Counted from the first letter of the stretch, positions 43,795 to 53,924 are shown. The stretch is DNA of 64,000 bases from Elizabethkingia miricola (GCF_001675285.1 NZ_LSGQ01000001.1:248001-312000); one strand, 5' to 3'. The notes: generated by a model from the sequence alone, not told the origin. A program made the numbers and translations.

Positions 43795-44553
43795 TTAGTC
43801 AAAAGCCTTAATAATTGCAGTGAAATCTTCTATTTTCAATGCAGCCCCTCCAATAAGACCTCCGTCTACATCTGGTTTAGAGAAAATTTCTTTTGCATTA
43901 TCCGGTTTTACACTTCCGCCATAAAGGATAGAAATTTCATCAGCTACTTCCTGTCCGTATTTAGCTGCAATAAGTGAACGGATATGTGCATGAATTTCCT
44001 GAGCTTGCTCTGGCGAAGCAGTTTCTCCGGTTCCGATAGCCCAAACTGGTTCGTAAGCGATTACAACTTTCTTAATTTCTTCTGCTGAAAGTGTGAAAAG
44101 TGCAACCTCAGTCTGGTTTTTAATAACTTCAAAATGCTGTCCTGATTTACGCTGTTCCAAAGTTTCTCCGTTACAGTAGATTGGTACAAGACCATTATCT
44201 AAAGCTAATTTCACTTTTCTATTGCAATGGCTGTCGGTTTCTCCATGATACTGTCTTCTCTCAGAGTGCCCAATAATAGCACCTGTTGCATTTACTGAAG
44301 CCAGCATATCAGCTGAAATCTCACCAGTATAAGCGCCGCTGGTGTGTTCCGACATATCCTGAGCAAAAACTCCTACGTTATCATTTAGGAAAATATTTTT
44401 TGCAGTGGTTATATAAAGCGCTGGTGGTGCAATGTAAACCTCACAGTTGATAGCATTATGCTTTTTATATCTGTCTAGCTCATGCATTAATTCCTGAGCT
44501 TCAGTATAATTTTTATTCATTTTCCAGTTTCCTGCAACGATTTTCTTTCTCAT
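43795..44553 (-). CDS. tpiA: Triose-phosphate isomerase
   Basis: A 252-residue glycolytic TIM barrel. GNWKMNK holds the catalytic Lys, GHSERR the catalytic His, and AYEPVWAIGTG the catalytic Glu and start of the flexible loop. Length is normal. It begins 22 bases after the S9 peptidase gene. Confidence 0.98.
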   Translation of the reverse strand: MRKKIVAGNWKMNKNYTEAQELMHELDRYKKHNAINCEVYIAPPALYITTAKNIFLNDNVGVFAQDMSEHTSGAYTGEISADMLASVNATGAIIGHSERRQYHGETDSHCNRKVKLALDNGLVPIYCNGETLEQRKSGQHFEVIKNQTEVALFTLSAEEIKKVVIAYEPVWAIGTGETASPEQAQEIHAHIRSLIAAKYGQEVADEISILYGGSVKPDNAKEIFSKPDVDGGLIGGAALKIEDFTAIIKAFD

Positions 44554-44575
44554 AGTTTATATAAGTTTTGTTAAG

Positions 44576-46702
44576 TTATTTATTAATTCCTTCTAGTTTG
44601 AACATAAAAGCATATACTAAAGCAACGTCTTTCAGATAATCGAATCTTCCTGAAGCTCCGCCATGACCATAGTCCATATCGGTTTTCAGCATCAGTACAT
44701 TTTTATCGGTTTTCATATCTCTCAATCTCGCCACCCATTTCGCAGGTTCAAAATACTGTACCTGAGAATCGTGTAAACCTGTAGTGACCAAAAGATTAGG
44801 ATAGTTTTTCTTTTCTACATTCTCGTATGGAGAATAAGACTTCATATAGAAATAAGCTTCTTTATTATTAGGATTCCCCCACTCGTCATATTCATTTGTG
44901 GTTAACGGAATACTTTCATCCAGCATTGTATTTACAACATCTACAAACGGAACCTGGGAAATTACACCATTCCACAGTTCAGGCTTCATATTTACAACAG
45001 CTCCCATTAACAGACCTCCAGCGCTTCCTCCCTGAGCGTACAGATGCTTTGGAGAAGTATATTTTTGGTTCACCAGATATTCTCCGGCATCAATAAAATC
45101 GGTAAAAGTATTTTTCTTTTTCATCATTTTACCGTCTTCATACCATTGTCTTCCCATCTCCTGTCCACCGCGGATATGTGCTATAGCGTAAGCAAATCCT
45201 CTGTCCAAAAGGCTTAATCTTGTACTGCTGAATGTGGCATCCATAGAATTTCCGTAGGAACCGTAAGCGTATAAAAGTAAAGGAGCTTTGCCATCTTTCT
45301 TGTAGCCTTTTTTATAAACAATGGAAATAGGAATTTTAGTCCCGTCTTTTGCTATAGCAAAAAGCCTTTCGGTTTCATAATTATTTTTATCATAACCACC
45401 CAGAACTTCCTGCTGTTTCAACAATGTTCTTTTTCCTGTTTTCAGATTTTGTTCAAACTGAGAACTCGGCGTAATCATAGAAGTATAACCAAAACGGAAA
45501 TTATCGGTATTATATTCCGGGTTTCCGGATGAATAAACGGTATATGCAGGTTCATCAAATTTCAGAAACTCTTTTTTACCGGTTTTTCTGTCATATATCA
45601 CCAGTTGTGAAAGTCCGTTTTGTCTTTCACTGAATACCAGATAATTTTTGAATTCTGTAATCCCTTCCATTAGCACATCTTTTCTGTGCGGGATAAAGTC
45701 TTTCCAGTTTTCAATTCCTGTTTTGTCCAAAGGAGTTTCTACAACTTTAAAGTTTAAGGCATCTTTGTTGGTTGTAACCAGGAATCTGTCTTCCAAAGGC
45801 GTAACATCATATATCACATCCTTCATTCTTGGTTGGAACACCTTGAATGTTCCTGCAGGGTTATCTGCATCCAGATATCTTATTTCGGAAGAAGTTGTAG
45901 CTCCCGAAGAAATCATAATGAATTTCTCATTCTTAGATTTCCCAACACCGATATAGTTACTTTTATCTTTCTCTTCATACACCAGCACATCTTTTGAAGG
46001 ATCGGTTCCCAAGCTATGTCTGAAGATTTTTTCCGTTAAAAGTGTTTCGGGATTTTTAGCTGTATAGAAAATAGTCTTGTTATCATTAGCCCAGGTTGCG
46101 CCCCCTGTTGTATTTATAATACCCAGATCAGTGGTTTTACCTGTAGACAAATCTTTCAGGAAAAGCTTGTACTGTCTCCTGGATACATCGTCTACACCAT
46201 AAATCATCTTATTATTATCCGGACTTACACTAAAACCTACTGCAGAATAATAAGGATGTCCTTCGGCAAGTTTATCCACATCTAAAAGTATTTCTTCAGG
46301 AGCTTTAAGATCTCCTTTTTTCCGGCAGTATTTAAAATATTGCTTACCAGCGTCTGTACGGGTATAATAGTAATAACCATTTCTGAAAACCGGAACAGAT
46401 TCGTCCTTTTCCTTGATGCGGTTCTTCATTTCCTGGAAAAGTTTCTCCCTGAAAGGTTCCGTATTCTTCATCATCGTTGTCCAATAAGTATTTTCAGCTT
46501 TCAGATAGTCTACAACTTTTTCAGAGTTAGCTCCTTTTTTGAAGTAATCTATCATCCAGTAATAAGGGTCATTTACTTTATCGCCGTGAATCTCCCGTAT
46601 ATGTTCCTGTTTTTCGGCAACTGGTGCTTTTATATCAGGAAATTGCTGAGCCTGAAGTATAGTCGTACTCATAAATATTAATCCTAGGTATTTATTTTTC
46701 AT
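44576..46702 (-). CDS. S9 family peptidase, oligopeptidase B type
   Basis: A 708-residue serine peptidase with an N-terminal seven-bladed propeller (about 60-420) and an alpha/beta-hydrolase domain. The nucleophile lies in QGGSAGGLLMG, the Asp in GLHDSQVQYFEP and the His in YGHGGASGR. Similar to oligopeptidase B (protease II), which cuts small peptides after basic residues, but here a signal peptide (MKNKYLGLIFMSTTILQAQ) suggests a periplasmic enzyme. Confidence 0.92.
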   Translation of the reverse strand: MKNKYLGLIFMSTTILQAQQFPDIKAPVAEKQEHIREIHGDKVNDPYYWMIDYFKKGANSEKVVDYLKAENTYWTTMMKNTEPFREKLFQEMKNRIKEKDESVPVFRNGYYYYTRTDAGKQYFKYCRKKGDLKAPEEILLDVDKLAEGHPYYSAVGFSVSPDNNKMIYGVDDVSRRQYKLFLKDLSTGKTTDLGIINTTGGATWANDNKTIFYTAKNPETLLTEKIFRHSLGTDPSKDVLVYEEKDKSNYIGVGKSKNEKFIMISSGATTSSEIRYLDADNPAGTFKVFQPRMKDVIYDVTPLEDRFLVTTNKDALNFKVVETPLDKTGIENWKDFIPHRKDVLMEGITEFKNYLVFSERQNGLSQLVIYDRKTGKKEFLKFDEPAYTVYSSGNPEYNTDNFRFGYTSMITPSSQFEQNLKTGKRTLLKQQEVLGGYDKNNYETERLFAIAKDGTKIPISIVYKKGYKKDGKAPLLLYAYGSYGNSMDATFSSTRLSLLDRGFAYAIAHIRGGQEMGRQWYEDGKMMKKKNTFTDFIDAGEYLVNQKYTSPKHLYAQGGSAGGLLMGAVVNMKPELWNGVISQVPFVDVVNTMLDESIPLTTNEYDEWGNPNNKEAYFYMKSYSPYENVEKKNYPNLLVTTGLHDSQVQYFEPAKWVARLRDMKTDKNVLMLKTDMDYGHGGASGRFDYLKDVALVYAFMFKLEGINK

Positions 46703-46735
46703 ATATTCGCTTTTTGTGTTGTGTGTTGTCTGGTA

Positions 46736-47089
46736 TTATTTCATCTTCCAGATAGATTTCATCGAGGAATAAAACTGGTGTTCTTCTTCGCTCACCTCAT
46801 CATTTGCTTTAATTAGTTTTTTAGCAAACTGACGAAAATCTTTTCTTTCTTTTTCTGTAGAATCATCATAAAAGCACTGTGCATGAAATTCAAAATGCTT
46901 TTCCCATTCACTAGGACTTAGATTAGCTATTATTTCTGTTTCAGCATCAAGGCTTACAAAAAAAGGAAACTCGTCTTCTATATATTCTTTAATTACCTTC
47001 TCTTCTTCAGGGTGAAATTTATAATCTACTGCTGATAAAATCATTAACAGGTGGTATCCTGCGATTGATTTGTTCGATTTATGTGTCAT
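46736..47089 (-). CDS. Small TerB-like hypothetical protein
   Basis: A 117-residue acidic, all-helical cytosolic protein starting at ATG 47089 (47110 also possible). IAGYHLLMILSAVDYKFHPEEEKVIKEYI resembles the first half of TerB-like (tellurite resistance protein B) folds, in which an acidic pair can bind metal. The match is by pattern only. It lies between the M28 and S9 peptidase genes on the same strand, with 45 and 33 base gaps. Confidence 0.6.
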   Translation of the reverse strand: MTHKSNKSIAGYHLLMILSAVDYKFHPEEEKVIKEYIEDEFPFFVSLDAETEIIANLSPSEWEKHFEFHAQCFYDDSTEKERKDFRQFAKKLIKANDEVSEEEHQFYSSMKSIWKMK

Positions 47090-47134
47090 TTTTATATGTT
47101 TCTTTTTCAAATTTAGTTATTAAAATTCCATCTT

Positions 47135-48604
47135 CTATCTTTCTAAAGAAAAATTAGGAATTAAACCCGGACGTTGAGATTCATTGGCTACTTTCCATGA
47201 AGTTCTGTACATCCATTCTGTCATCTTATACAGTTTTTTGTAATTGATATTTTCTGACTCATCCTGAGGGGTATGATACTGATTGTGCAAAACACTGGTA
47301 AAAAACAATGCCGGAATTCCAATCCTTGCATATGGAAGATGATCGCTTCTGAAGTAAAAATATTCAGCATGCTCAGGAGAATCCCAGTCTTTCAGGTATC
47401 TGAATTTTGTTCCTTCATTATTAGCTTCCTCAGCCATCTTCACAAGCTCTTCGGAATTTTTATGCGGAGTATTTCCGCCTAATAAAGCTGCTTCATCATT
47501 ACTGTTCCTACCGATCATATCTCCGTTCAGTACAGCGACGATTTGCTCTTTCGGAACTACAGGATGGGATGCATGCCATCTGGATCCCAATAATCCCCTT
47601 TCCTCAGCACCATGAAATACAAAAAGAATACTTCTTTTACCGGGCTGCAGTTTATAGGCTCTTGCCATAGCCAGCATTGCTACACAGGTACTGGCATTAT
47701 CATCCGCACCATTATAAATTGTATCATTCTTTACAGGATGCCGTATTCCATCATGATCCTGGTGGCCGCTAATCAGAACGTATTCATTTTTTAATTTCGG
47801 GTCTGTACCTTCTATTTTACCAATAACATTTACAGAAGGATATCTGTAAGTATCGGTCATCAGATTTAATGAAACCTTTGTACTATTTTTCAACTGATCT
47901 GCATCAGATTTTCTGATCCATAATACAGGCATGTTATTTTCTACTTTCTCTCTCAGCCCCTCAACTCCATACAGACCTCTTGTCATCTGCGGATATACTT
48001 CTACCCAGCTTTTTTCAGCAATATCATCGGTAATAAATATAATAGCCTTTGCTCCAAGCTTAAAAGCGGTATTATAGTATTTTGCTTTTACAAATCCAGG
48101 ATACCGTCTCTGGAAAAGAAACATATCTTGCTTTATCCCTTTTGCCGAACTGTTGACAACCAGAACTTTTCCTTTAATATTCAATTTCTGTAAGTCTTCC
48201 GGTTCTGCATTTCCGGCATATAACATATCAGCATTGATACTAGCATTTACCGGTTCTGTTACCAGAAAGTCTTTCCATAATTTTAAATCACGATCTCCAA
48301 TCTTCAGGCTGCTTTGCGGAGACACCTGATGTCTGTACATTTCATAAAACTGAAAAAAAGTTCCGTTATCTCCTGCAGGTTTCATTCCGGACTCACTGGC
48401 TTTATTAGCCAGCCACATAGATACCTTAAGTTCATCTAGGGTTCCCGCTTCCCTGCCACGAAATTGATCTGCAGCAATCTCGAACATATCGGTTCTAAGA
48501 TCTGATTCTTTGATGGCCGAAACCAATGGCTTTTTATACTGTTGTGCATTGCCCAGGCAAAAAAATGCCAGACCAATAACCACTTGTAAATATTTCTTTT
48601 TCAT
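47135..48604 (-). CDS. M28 family aminopeptidase
   Basis: A 489-residue exported peptidase with a signal peptide ending at CLGNAQ. GHQDHDG, NGADDNASTC, FHGAEERGLLGS, NGDMIGR and YHTPQDESEN give the two-zinc site and the catalytic Glu in order, with a protease-associated insert between about 130 and 260. It probably trims peptides in the periplasm, matching the secreted S9 enzyme nearby. Confidence 0.92.
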   Translation of the reverse strand: MKKKYLQVVIGLAFFCLGNAQQYKKPLVSAIKESDLRTDMFEIAADQFRGREAGTLDELKVSMWLANKASESGMKPAGDNGTFFQFYEMYRHQVSPQSSLKIGDRDLKLWKDFLVTEPVNASINADMLYAGNAEPEDLQKLNIKGKVLVVNSSAKGIKQDMFLFQRRYPGFVKAKYYNTAFKLGAKAIIFITDDIAEKSWVEVYPQMTRGLYGVEGLREKVENNMPVLWIRKSDADQLKNSTKVSLNLMTDTYRYPSVNVIGKIEGTDPKLKNEYVLISGHQDHDGIRHPVKNDTIYNGADDNASTCVAMLAMARAYKLQPGKRSILFVFHGAEERGLLGSRWHASHPVVPKEQIVAVLNGDMIGRNSNDEAALLGGNTPHKNSEELVKMAEEANNEGTKFRYLKDWDSPEHAEYFYFRSDHLPYARIGIPALFFTSVLHNQYHTPQDESENINYKKLYKMTEWMYRTSWKVANESQRPGLIPNFSLER

Positions 48605-48662
48605 TCTGTTAATTAAACCTGGTTACTATGTAAAATGTCAGAGCCTTCTAGAGTCCGAATTC

Positions 48663-49748
48663 TTAATTATTAAAATAATCTTTCGCTTCCTGCTTGAAAA
48701 CAATTTTTCCATTTTCCAGAATTAATACAAATGGATTACTTCGTGCAATGGTTTTTATAGCCGTACCATCCATTGTACCGTGCGGCACTCTGGTAAATGT
48801 ATTTTCCTGTGTAGAAACCGCGTATACTTTAGACTTTTTGCTTAAAAGCCCATTTTCAATTTTACTAATCAGTTCCTTCGACAGTTTTTCGGGCTTGTAG
48901 GTAAAGATCATTACAATTCTTGGCTCGTTAAGGATCTGCTCTGTAACATCCTGTCCATCTGAATCTGTAATCTTAAAGTTTTTAATAGTAGAATCGTAAC
49001 CTTGCTTTTTCAGTTTCTCCTTAGTCTTATCAGACTCTATCTGCCAGGTTTCATCTTTCCAGATATTGGTAGAAAGATAGTCGTTCTGGGACATTGTTTT
49101 CTCTTCTCCTGTCTTCGTATTTTTCAAGGTATAGAAAACCTCGTATTCGGAAGGATTAGCTTCTATTTTCGCTTTTTCAGCTTTCAGGTCTGTATCGATT
49201 TTATAATCTCTGAAATCAATATAAGGTTCTCCCAGTATCCCTTTCAGTATAATAACAGTAAGGAAAATACAGCTTAACAGAAACAATGTCATTCGCGGGA
49301 ATCCACTTTTCAGAAAATGCACTTTATTGCTTTCGTCATTATTATACATTTTAAGCAATATCGCTATCAGCACCAACAATACCATATCCTTTGTAAAAGA
49401 GGTCCATGGTGTCATTTTCAGCGCATCACCGAAACATCCACAATCCGTTACCACATTGAAATATGCAGAATAGAAAGTAAGGAAAGCAAAGAATATACAG
49501 ATGATAAGAAGTGAGAGTAATGTACGTTTTACTCTTATTTTCAGTAACAGCAAAACGCCTAACAGAAGTTCCACTGTAACGACTATTATAGCGATAGGCA
49601 ATGCCAGTTTTTCCAGAAAAGGAATATTAAATACTGAAGGCGAGAAATATTCTTCCAGTTTAAAGGAAAATCCTACAGGATCTACTGCTTTTACAAAGCC
49701 CGATATAATAAATATAATGGCTACAAAAACTCTGATAAATCTTTTCAT
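48663..49748 (-). CDS. BT_3928 family (DoxX/MauE-like) membrane protein
   Basis: A 361-residue protein with about five membrane helices. VFVAIIFIISGFVKAVDPVGFSFKLEEYF and TDCGCFGDALKMTPW match the DoxX/MauE redox-associated region of the BT_3928 family; the CGCFGD cysteines are the likely redox pair. A soluble C-terminal part (from about 180) may be thioredoxin-like but lacks CxxC. Often found near folP, DUF1599 and tpiA genes in this phylum, as here. Confidence 0.85.
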   Translation of the reverse strand: MKRFIRVFVAIIFIISGFVKAVDPVGFSFKLEEYFSPSVFNIPFLEKLALPIAIIVVTVELLLGVLLLLKIRVKRTLLSLLIICIFFAFLTFYSAYFNVVTDCGCFGDALKMTPWTSFTKDMVLLVLIAILLKMYNNDESNKVHFLKSGFPRMTLFLLSCIFLTVIILKGILGEPYIDFRDYKIDTDLKAEKAKIEANPSEYEVFYTLKNTKTGEEKTMSQNDYLSTNIWKDETWQIESDKTKEKLKKQGYDSTIKNFKITDSDGQDVTEQILNEPRIVMIFTYKPEKLSKELISKIENGLLSKKSKVYAVSTQENTFTRVPHGTMDGTAIKTIARSNPFVLILENGKIVFKQEAKDYFNN

Positions 49749-49789
49749 CTTATATAATTATGGTGTTTAATAAATTTTAGCTCAGATGC

Positions 49790-50326
49790 CTAATCTTTCA
49801 TTTTAATGAGACAGAAAACGGCATAGTTCAGCATATCAAAATAATTGGCATCTAAACCTTCGGAAACCAGAGTTTTCCCTTTATTATCTTCAATCTGTTT
49901 TGTTCTCAATACTTTCTGATAGATTAAATCGGTAATGGAGGAAATCCTCATCTCACGCCATGCCTCGCCATAATCATGATTTTTACGCAGCATAAGCTCT
50001 TTGGCTTCGTTAGCATAATGATCATATAACTTCAGGATTTGCTCCTGATCGTCGTCCAGTGATTCGGCAAGTCCTTTTTCCAGCTGAATTAATCCAATAA
50101 TAGAATAATTAACAATAGCGATGAACTCTCCCTTTTCGTCTTCATCTACCATCTTCACTGTCGTCATTTGCAGGGTACGGATACGGTTTACTTTTATGTA
50201 AATCTGATCGGTAATAGAACTTGGGCGTAATACCCGCCAAGCAGCTCCGTAATCGTGCATTTTTTTACTAAACAAATCTCTGCACCCAGAGATTATTTCA
50301 TCAAACTCAATTGCTGTATTTTGCAT
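49790..50326 (-). CDS. DUF1599 protein with tandem Nmad1-like domains
   Basis: A 178-residue protein built of two similar halves: KKMHDYGAAWRVLRPSSITDQIYIKVNR and RKNHDYGEAWREMRISSITDLIYQKVLR. The HDYG-AWR-SSITD pattern is the DUF1599 (nucleotide-modification-associated domain 1) signature; function unproven. It is divergent from folP across 53 bases, with promoter boxes in between. Confidence 0.92.
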   Translation of the reverse strand: MQNTAIEFDEIISGCRDLFSKKMHDYGAAWRVLRPSSITDQIYIKVNRIRTLQMTTVKMVDEDEKGEFIAIVNYSIIGLIQLEKGLAESLDDDQEQILKLYDHYANEAKELMLRKNHDYGEAWREMRISSITDLIYQKVLRTKQIEDNKGKTLVSEGLDANYFDMLNYAVFCLIKMKD

Positions 50327-50344
50327 AAATTAGCGTTGTAATGC

Positions 50345-50360
50345 CAAAGATACAAATTTA
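50345..50360 (-). promoter_or_regulatory. Two adjacent -7 boxes before the DUF1599 gene
   Basis: On the minus strand TAAATTTG (50353-50360) is followed directly by TATCTTTG (50345-50352). Either could drive the DUF1599 gene, which starts at 50326. Confidence 0.5.
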
Positions 50361-50379
50361 GCCTAAAGCGAAAAAGCTG

Positions 50380-51240
50380 ATGAACACTTATAAAAAACAA
50401 CTTTCTGTAAATCATAATTTTAGTATCAATTGCCGTGGAAAATTAGTTTCCCTTGAAAAACCACTCATCATGGGAATTCTGAACCTCACTCCGGATTCTT
50501 TCTCTGATGGCGGACAGTTTGGTCAGGAAAAGGCAGCTTTGAAGCATGCAGAAAAAATGATTTCAGAAGGTGCTTCTATCATCGATATAGGCCCCCAGTC
50601 TACCAATCCTAATTCAAAGCAGATTGATGCAAAAGAAGAAACGGAGCGCTTGGGTAAAGTAATCTCATTACTGAAAAAAGAGTTTCCGGAAACGCTGATA
50701 TCTGTTGATACGTTTTATGCTGAAACGGTAAAATATGCAGCAGATGAAGGCATGGACATCATCAATGATATTTCAGGTGGTCAGTTTGATTACCAAATGT
50801 TTAAAACGGCTGCTGAAACAGGCTTGCCTTATATTTTAATGCATATTAATCCAAGCTTTGGAGAGATGCATGATAAAATACAGCACAAGGACATTACACT
50901 TAGTATCAATCAGTTTTTCTCTGAAAAAGTTCGGGAGCTCACAGAACTAAGGGTACACGATATTATATTGGATCCCGGATTTGGATTCGGAAAAACAATA
51001 GGAGACCAGTATAAAATGACTGAAGAAGCTGAATATTTCGGATTCGGAAGACTTCCTTTACTTATTGGTATTTCCAGAAAATCTTTTATTTATAAATCTC
51101 TGGGTAAATCACCTTTGGAAATTGTAGAAGAAACCCAAAAGTTACATTTAAAATTACTGCATAAAGGAGCAAAAATCTTGCGGGTACACGATGTCGATGA
51201 AACTAAAAAAACAATTGATCTTTTCCTGAACAATTATTGA
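50380..51240 (+). CDS. folP: Dihydropteroate synthase
   Basis: A 286-residue folate-pathway enzyme, the sulfonamide target, joining p-aminobenzoate to dihydropterin pyrophosphate. MGILNLTPDSFSDGGQF, IDIGPQSTNP, DIINDISGGQFD, LDPGFGFGKT and GISRKSF are the conserved loops in order. No obvious insertions in the loops linked to resistance. Confidence 0.97.
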   Translation: MNTYKKQLSVNHNFSINCRGKLVSLEKPLIMGILNLTPDSFSDGGQFGQEKAALKHAEKMISEGASIIDIGPQSTNPNSKQIDAKEETERLGKVISLLKKEFPETLISVDTFYAETVKYAADEGMDIINDISGGQFDYQMFKTAAETGLPYILMHINPSFGEMHDKIQHKDITLSINQFFSEKVRELTELRVHDIILDPGFGFGKTIGDQYKMTEEAEYFGFGRLPLLIGISRKSFIYKSLGKSPLEIVEETQKLHLKLLHKGAKILRVHDVDETKKTIDLFLNNY

Positions 51241-51312
51241 TTCACCTATTTTTTATATATTATTAAATTGTTGAATCGTTGAATTGTTTACTCTACATTT
51301 TCTAACTTCTAA

Positions 51313-51330
51313 TCTCGTACTTCTAACTTC
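51313..51330 (+). repeat. CTCGTACTTCTAACTTC repeat at the AsnC gene end
   Basis: Related to the tandem heptamers at 436-467. It runs through the stop codon and last codons of the leftward AsnC-type gene. Confidence 0.6.
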
Positions 51331-51793
51331 CTAAAATAGGTATCTGTAGGCCGTTTTTCACTGTATGCATATTGACAAAAGTTTTAAAACGTCTGATATT
51401 GGTATTGCTGAAGAATAATTGTCTTGTCAATAATTCGTATTCCTGCATTGTATTGACGACCATTACCAGCACAAAATCTACTTCGCCGGTTACATAATAG
51501 CACTGCTGAATCTGAGGTACCTTACTGAAGGTTCTTTTAATATCATCAATAAATTCAATTTTATCGGTATCCAGCTCTACTTCTACAAATAACAAGATTT
51601 GTGCACCTACTTTTTCCGGATCAATTACAGAAATATCTGATGTAATAATTTTATTTTCACGCATCCGCTTAATACGCCGCTGTACAGCAGCAGCAGAAAG
51701 CCCTATTTTATCACCAATATCACGTTGTGAAGTCTGATTATCCTTCTGCAGAATATCCAGTATCTGTAAATCGAATTTATCCAAATCTTCCAT
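51323..51793 (-). CDS. Lrp/AsnC family transcriptional regulator
   Basis: A 156-residue regulator starting at ATG 51793. DKFDLQILDILQKDNQTSQRDIGDKIGLSAAAVQRRIKRMRENKII is the AsnC-type helix-turn-helix; the C-terminal RAM ligand-binding domain includes VTGEVDFVLVMVVNTMQEYE. It is divergent from a DMT exporter gene, a pairing typical of amino-acid export control. Its last codon and stop lie within an intergenic repeat motif. Confidence 0.93.
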   Translation of the reverse strand: MEDLDKFDLQILDILQKDNQTSQRDIGDKIGLSAAAVQRRIKRMRENKIITSDISVIDPEKVGAQILLFVEVELDTDKIEFIDDIKRTFSKVPQIQQCYYVTGEVDFVLVMVVNTMQEYELLTRQLFFSNTNIRRFKTFVNMHTVKNGLQIPILGS

Positions 51794-51922
51794 AAGCAGG
51801 TTTAATATGAAACAAAATTGCAAATAAGTGGTTAAAATTAAAGAAAAAACACATGAGTTTTGAAGTAATTTCGCACAATAAATATGATAAACTAATTTCT
51901 ATTCCTAATTTTTCACAACGAT

Positions 51923-52843
51923 ATGAAAAGTACAAACACCAAAGGCTTTCTTTTAGCACTTATCGCTGCATCATTATGGGGTATCTCCGGTACCTTCGGA
52001 CAATTTCTATTCCAACAGAGAGGGGTCAGTGTAGAATGGATGATTACCGTTCGAATGCTTATTTCCGGTGCAATACTCTTATCCATTGGTGCCTTTGGTA
52101 AAAAACCCGATTTATGGACTGTCTGGAAAGATAAAAAAGATGCAATAAAACTGGTATTATTTGGTATTACGGGTATGCTGATGGTTCAGTATACTTATTT
52201 CGCTGCTATTAAACATTCCAATGCTGCGACGGCAACCGTATTACAATATGCAGGACCTGTAATCATAGCTGTTTATCTGGCTATTAAAAACAAAAAAATC
52301 CCCAGATTCATAGACTTTGTGGCTATAGCCTTTGCTGTTCTCGGTACTTTTATACTGGTAACACATGGTGATATGGGAAGACTAAATATATCCTCCACTG
52401 CTTTATTCTTTGGTATTGCCTCAGCTTTTGCTCTTGCTATTTATACATTACAACCCATAAAGCTTCTTAATAAATATAATTCAGCTGTTATCATTGGCTG
52501 GGGAATGCTGATTGGCGGCATTGCTTTCTCCTTTGTAAAAGCTCCATGGCAAGCTGAAGGGCATTGGGATACCCAGGCATATCTGTATACTGCATTTATT
52601 GTCATCTTCGGAACATTAATTCCATTCTATTTTTACCTGACAGCAGTTCAGCTAATTGGTGGTCAAAAAAGCAGTCTTCTGGCTTCCGGCGAACCACTTT
52701 CTGCAACGATTATTGCAGTATTATGGTTACATGTACCTTTTACTTATATCGACTGGATTGGGAGCTTACTGATCATATCTACAATATTCCTGCTGAGCTA
52801 TGAAACCAAAAAGGAAAAAACCCTGCGCCTGTCTGGTACCTAA
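51923..52843 (+). CDS. EamA family transporter (DMT superfamily)
   Basis: A 306-residue protein with ten membrane helices arranged as two EamA repeats (AASLWGISGTFGQFLFQQRGVSV; VIFGTLIPFYFYLTAVQLIGG). Such proteins commonly export amino acids or related metabolites. Its head-to-head position with the Lrp/AsnC gene suggests an amino-acid exporter under that regulator. Confidence 0.92.
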   Translation: MKSTNTKGFLLALIAASLWGISGTFGQFLFQQRGVSVEWMITVRMLISGAILLSIGAFGKKPDLWTVWKDKKDAIKLVLFGITGMLMVQYTYFAAIKHSNAATATVLQYAGPVIIAVYLAIKNKKIPRFIDFVAIAFAVLGTFILVTHGDMGRLNISSTALFFGIASAFALAIYTLQPIKLLNKYNSAVIIGWGMLIGGIAFSFVKAPWQAEGHWDTQAYLYTAFIVIFGTLIPFYFYLTAVQLIGGQKSSLLASGEPLSATIIAVLWLHVPFTYIDWIGSLLIISTIFLLSYETKKEKTLRLSGT

Positions 52844-52864
52844 TCTTTTAGATTAACAGAGCTT

Positions 52865-53821
52865 TTACTGACATTTTGCAACGAATACAGAACCAGAAAG
52901 TGGTTTAAAGTCCGGAACTGTTTTATTTTCGGATTTTATCCTGTCAAACTTCATTAGAACATCGGTATAATGAAAATCATCGCTTTTATAGTTTAAACTT
53001 TTGGATGGTGCATAAGGATTGACATAGACATTACGTACCGGATCGTATTTATATTGAGTTATGTCTATTTTTTCAGACATATCATCATTAGTATTGTAAG
53101 CATAATTGACAAGTTTAGAATCTGTATTATAAGCCATGTCAAAAGAGTTTTCTAAAAACTGCAGCTCTTTTTCATTTTTAAAGAATTCTTTTAAATTCTG
53201 TTTTTTGATGATCTTACTATCTGTATCAAATAAAGGTTTTAATCCTTCTTTTTTTATTTCAAACCGGAATGGGTTATGATAAAGATTAGGACTCATATAC
53301 TGCACAATAAAATCATTATAACCCGCTGTCTGGAAATGCTGCATCATATTCTGCGCTTGTGCCTGATAAGGATTATCCGATTTAGTCCGATCTATAAAAG
53401 TCAGAATTTCTGGAAGTTCTTTCGATTGATGTACATAAGGATAGTCAAAACAGTTTGCTTCTTCATTAAAAAGGCGCTTCATTTTATTGGGAAATGTGCC
53501 CAAATAAATATCATTAGCAGAATCGTTTCCAGAAATCATCAACCGCATTCCGCCTTTTATATCCGGATTTTTTCTTGCATAAAGATAAAACGGAGCATCA
53601 GGATTTTTAGGAGTCAGTGTCATTATATTTTTATCAATACCCCATGTTCCTTTTATCAGAGTACCCATTGCAACAACTAAAAAGGTATTATCTTGTTTGA
53701 TAATAAAAGAAGTACCTCCTCCATTATAGACTCCTTCAACATCTGTATTCTTATATTGAGCCAGAATCAGTACACCTGACATCAAAAAAAATATAAAATA
53801 TAACCTTATCTTAATTTTCAT
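52865..53821 (-). CDS. Exported hypothetical protein
   Basis: A 318-residue protein with a signal peptide ending at LILAQ. The N-terminal 110 residues look like a small beta-barrel (DVEGVYNGGGTSFIIKQDNTFLVVAMGTLIKGTWGID), similar to lipocalin-like or DUF-type flavobacterial domains. The rest is not recognised. Single gene convergent with the EamA gene. Confidence 0.65.
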   Translation of the reverse strand: MKIKIRLYFIFFLMSGVLILAQYKNTDVEGVYNGGGTSFIIKQDNTFLVVAMGTLIKGTWGIDKNIMTLTPKNPDAPFYLYARKNPDIKGGMRLMISGNDSANDIYLGTFPNKMKRLFNEEANCFDYPYVHQSKELPEILTFIDRTKSDNPYQAQAQNMMQHFQTAGYNDFIVQYMSPNLYHNPFRFEIKKEGLKPLFDTDSKIIKKQNLKEFFKNEKELQFLENSFDMAYNTDSKLVNYAYNTNDDMSEKIDITQYKYDPVRNVYVNPYAPSKSLNYKSDDFHYTDVLMKFDRIKSENKTVPDFKPLSGSVFVAKCQ

Positions 53822-53924
53822 ACACTTGCTTTTTGATTAAATATATTGTTTTTTTATATACTCTGGTAGCTAAAAACAATATATTAGTCCGCATAAAATC
53901 TATATCCTCACATAAATACTTCTT

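Noticed and set aside
46736-47089. Tellurite resistance operon
   Set aside because: Only one weakly TerB-like protein is present and no other ter genes.
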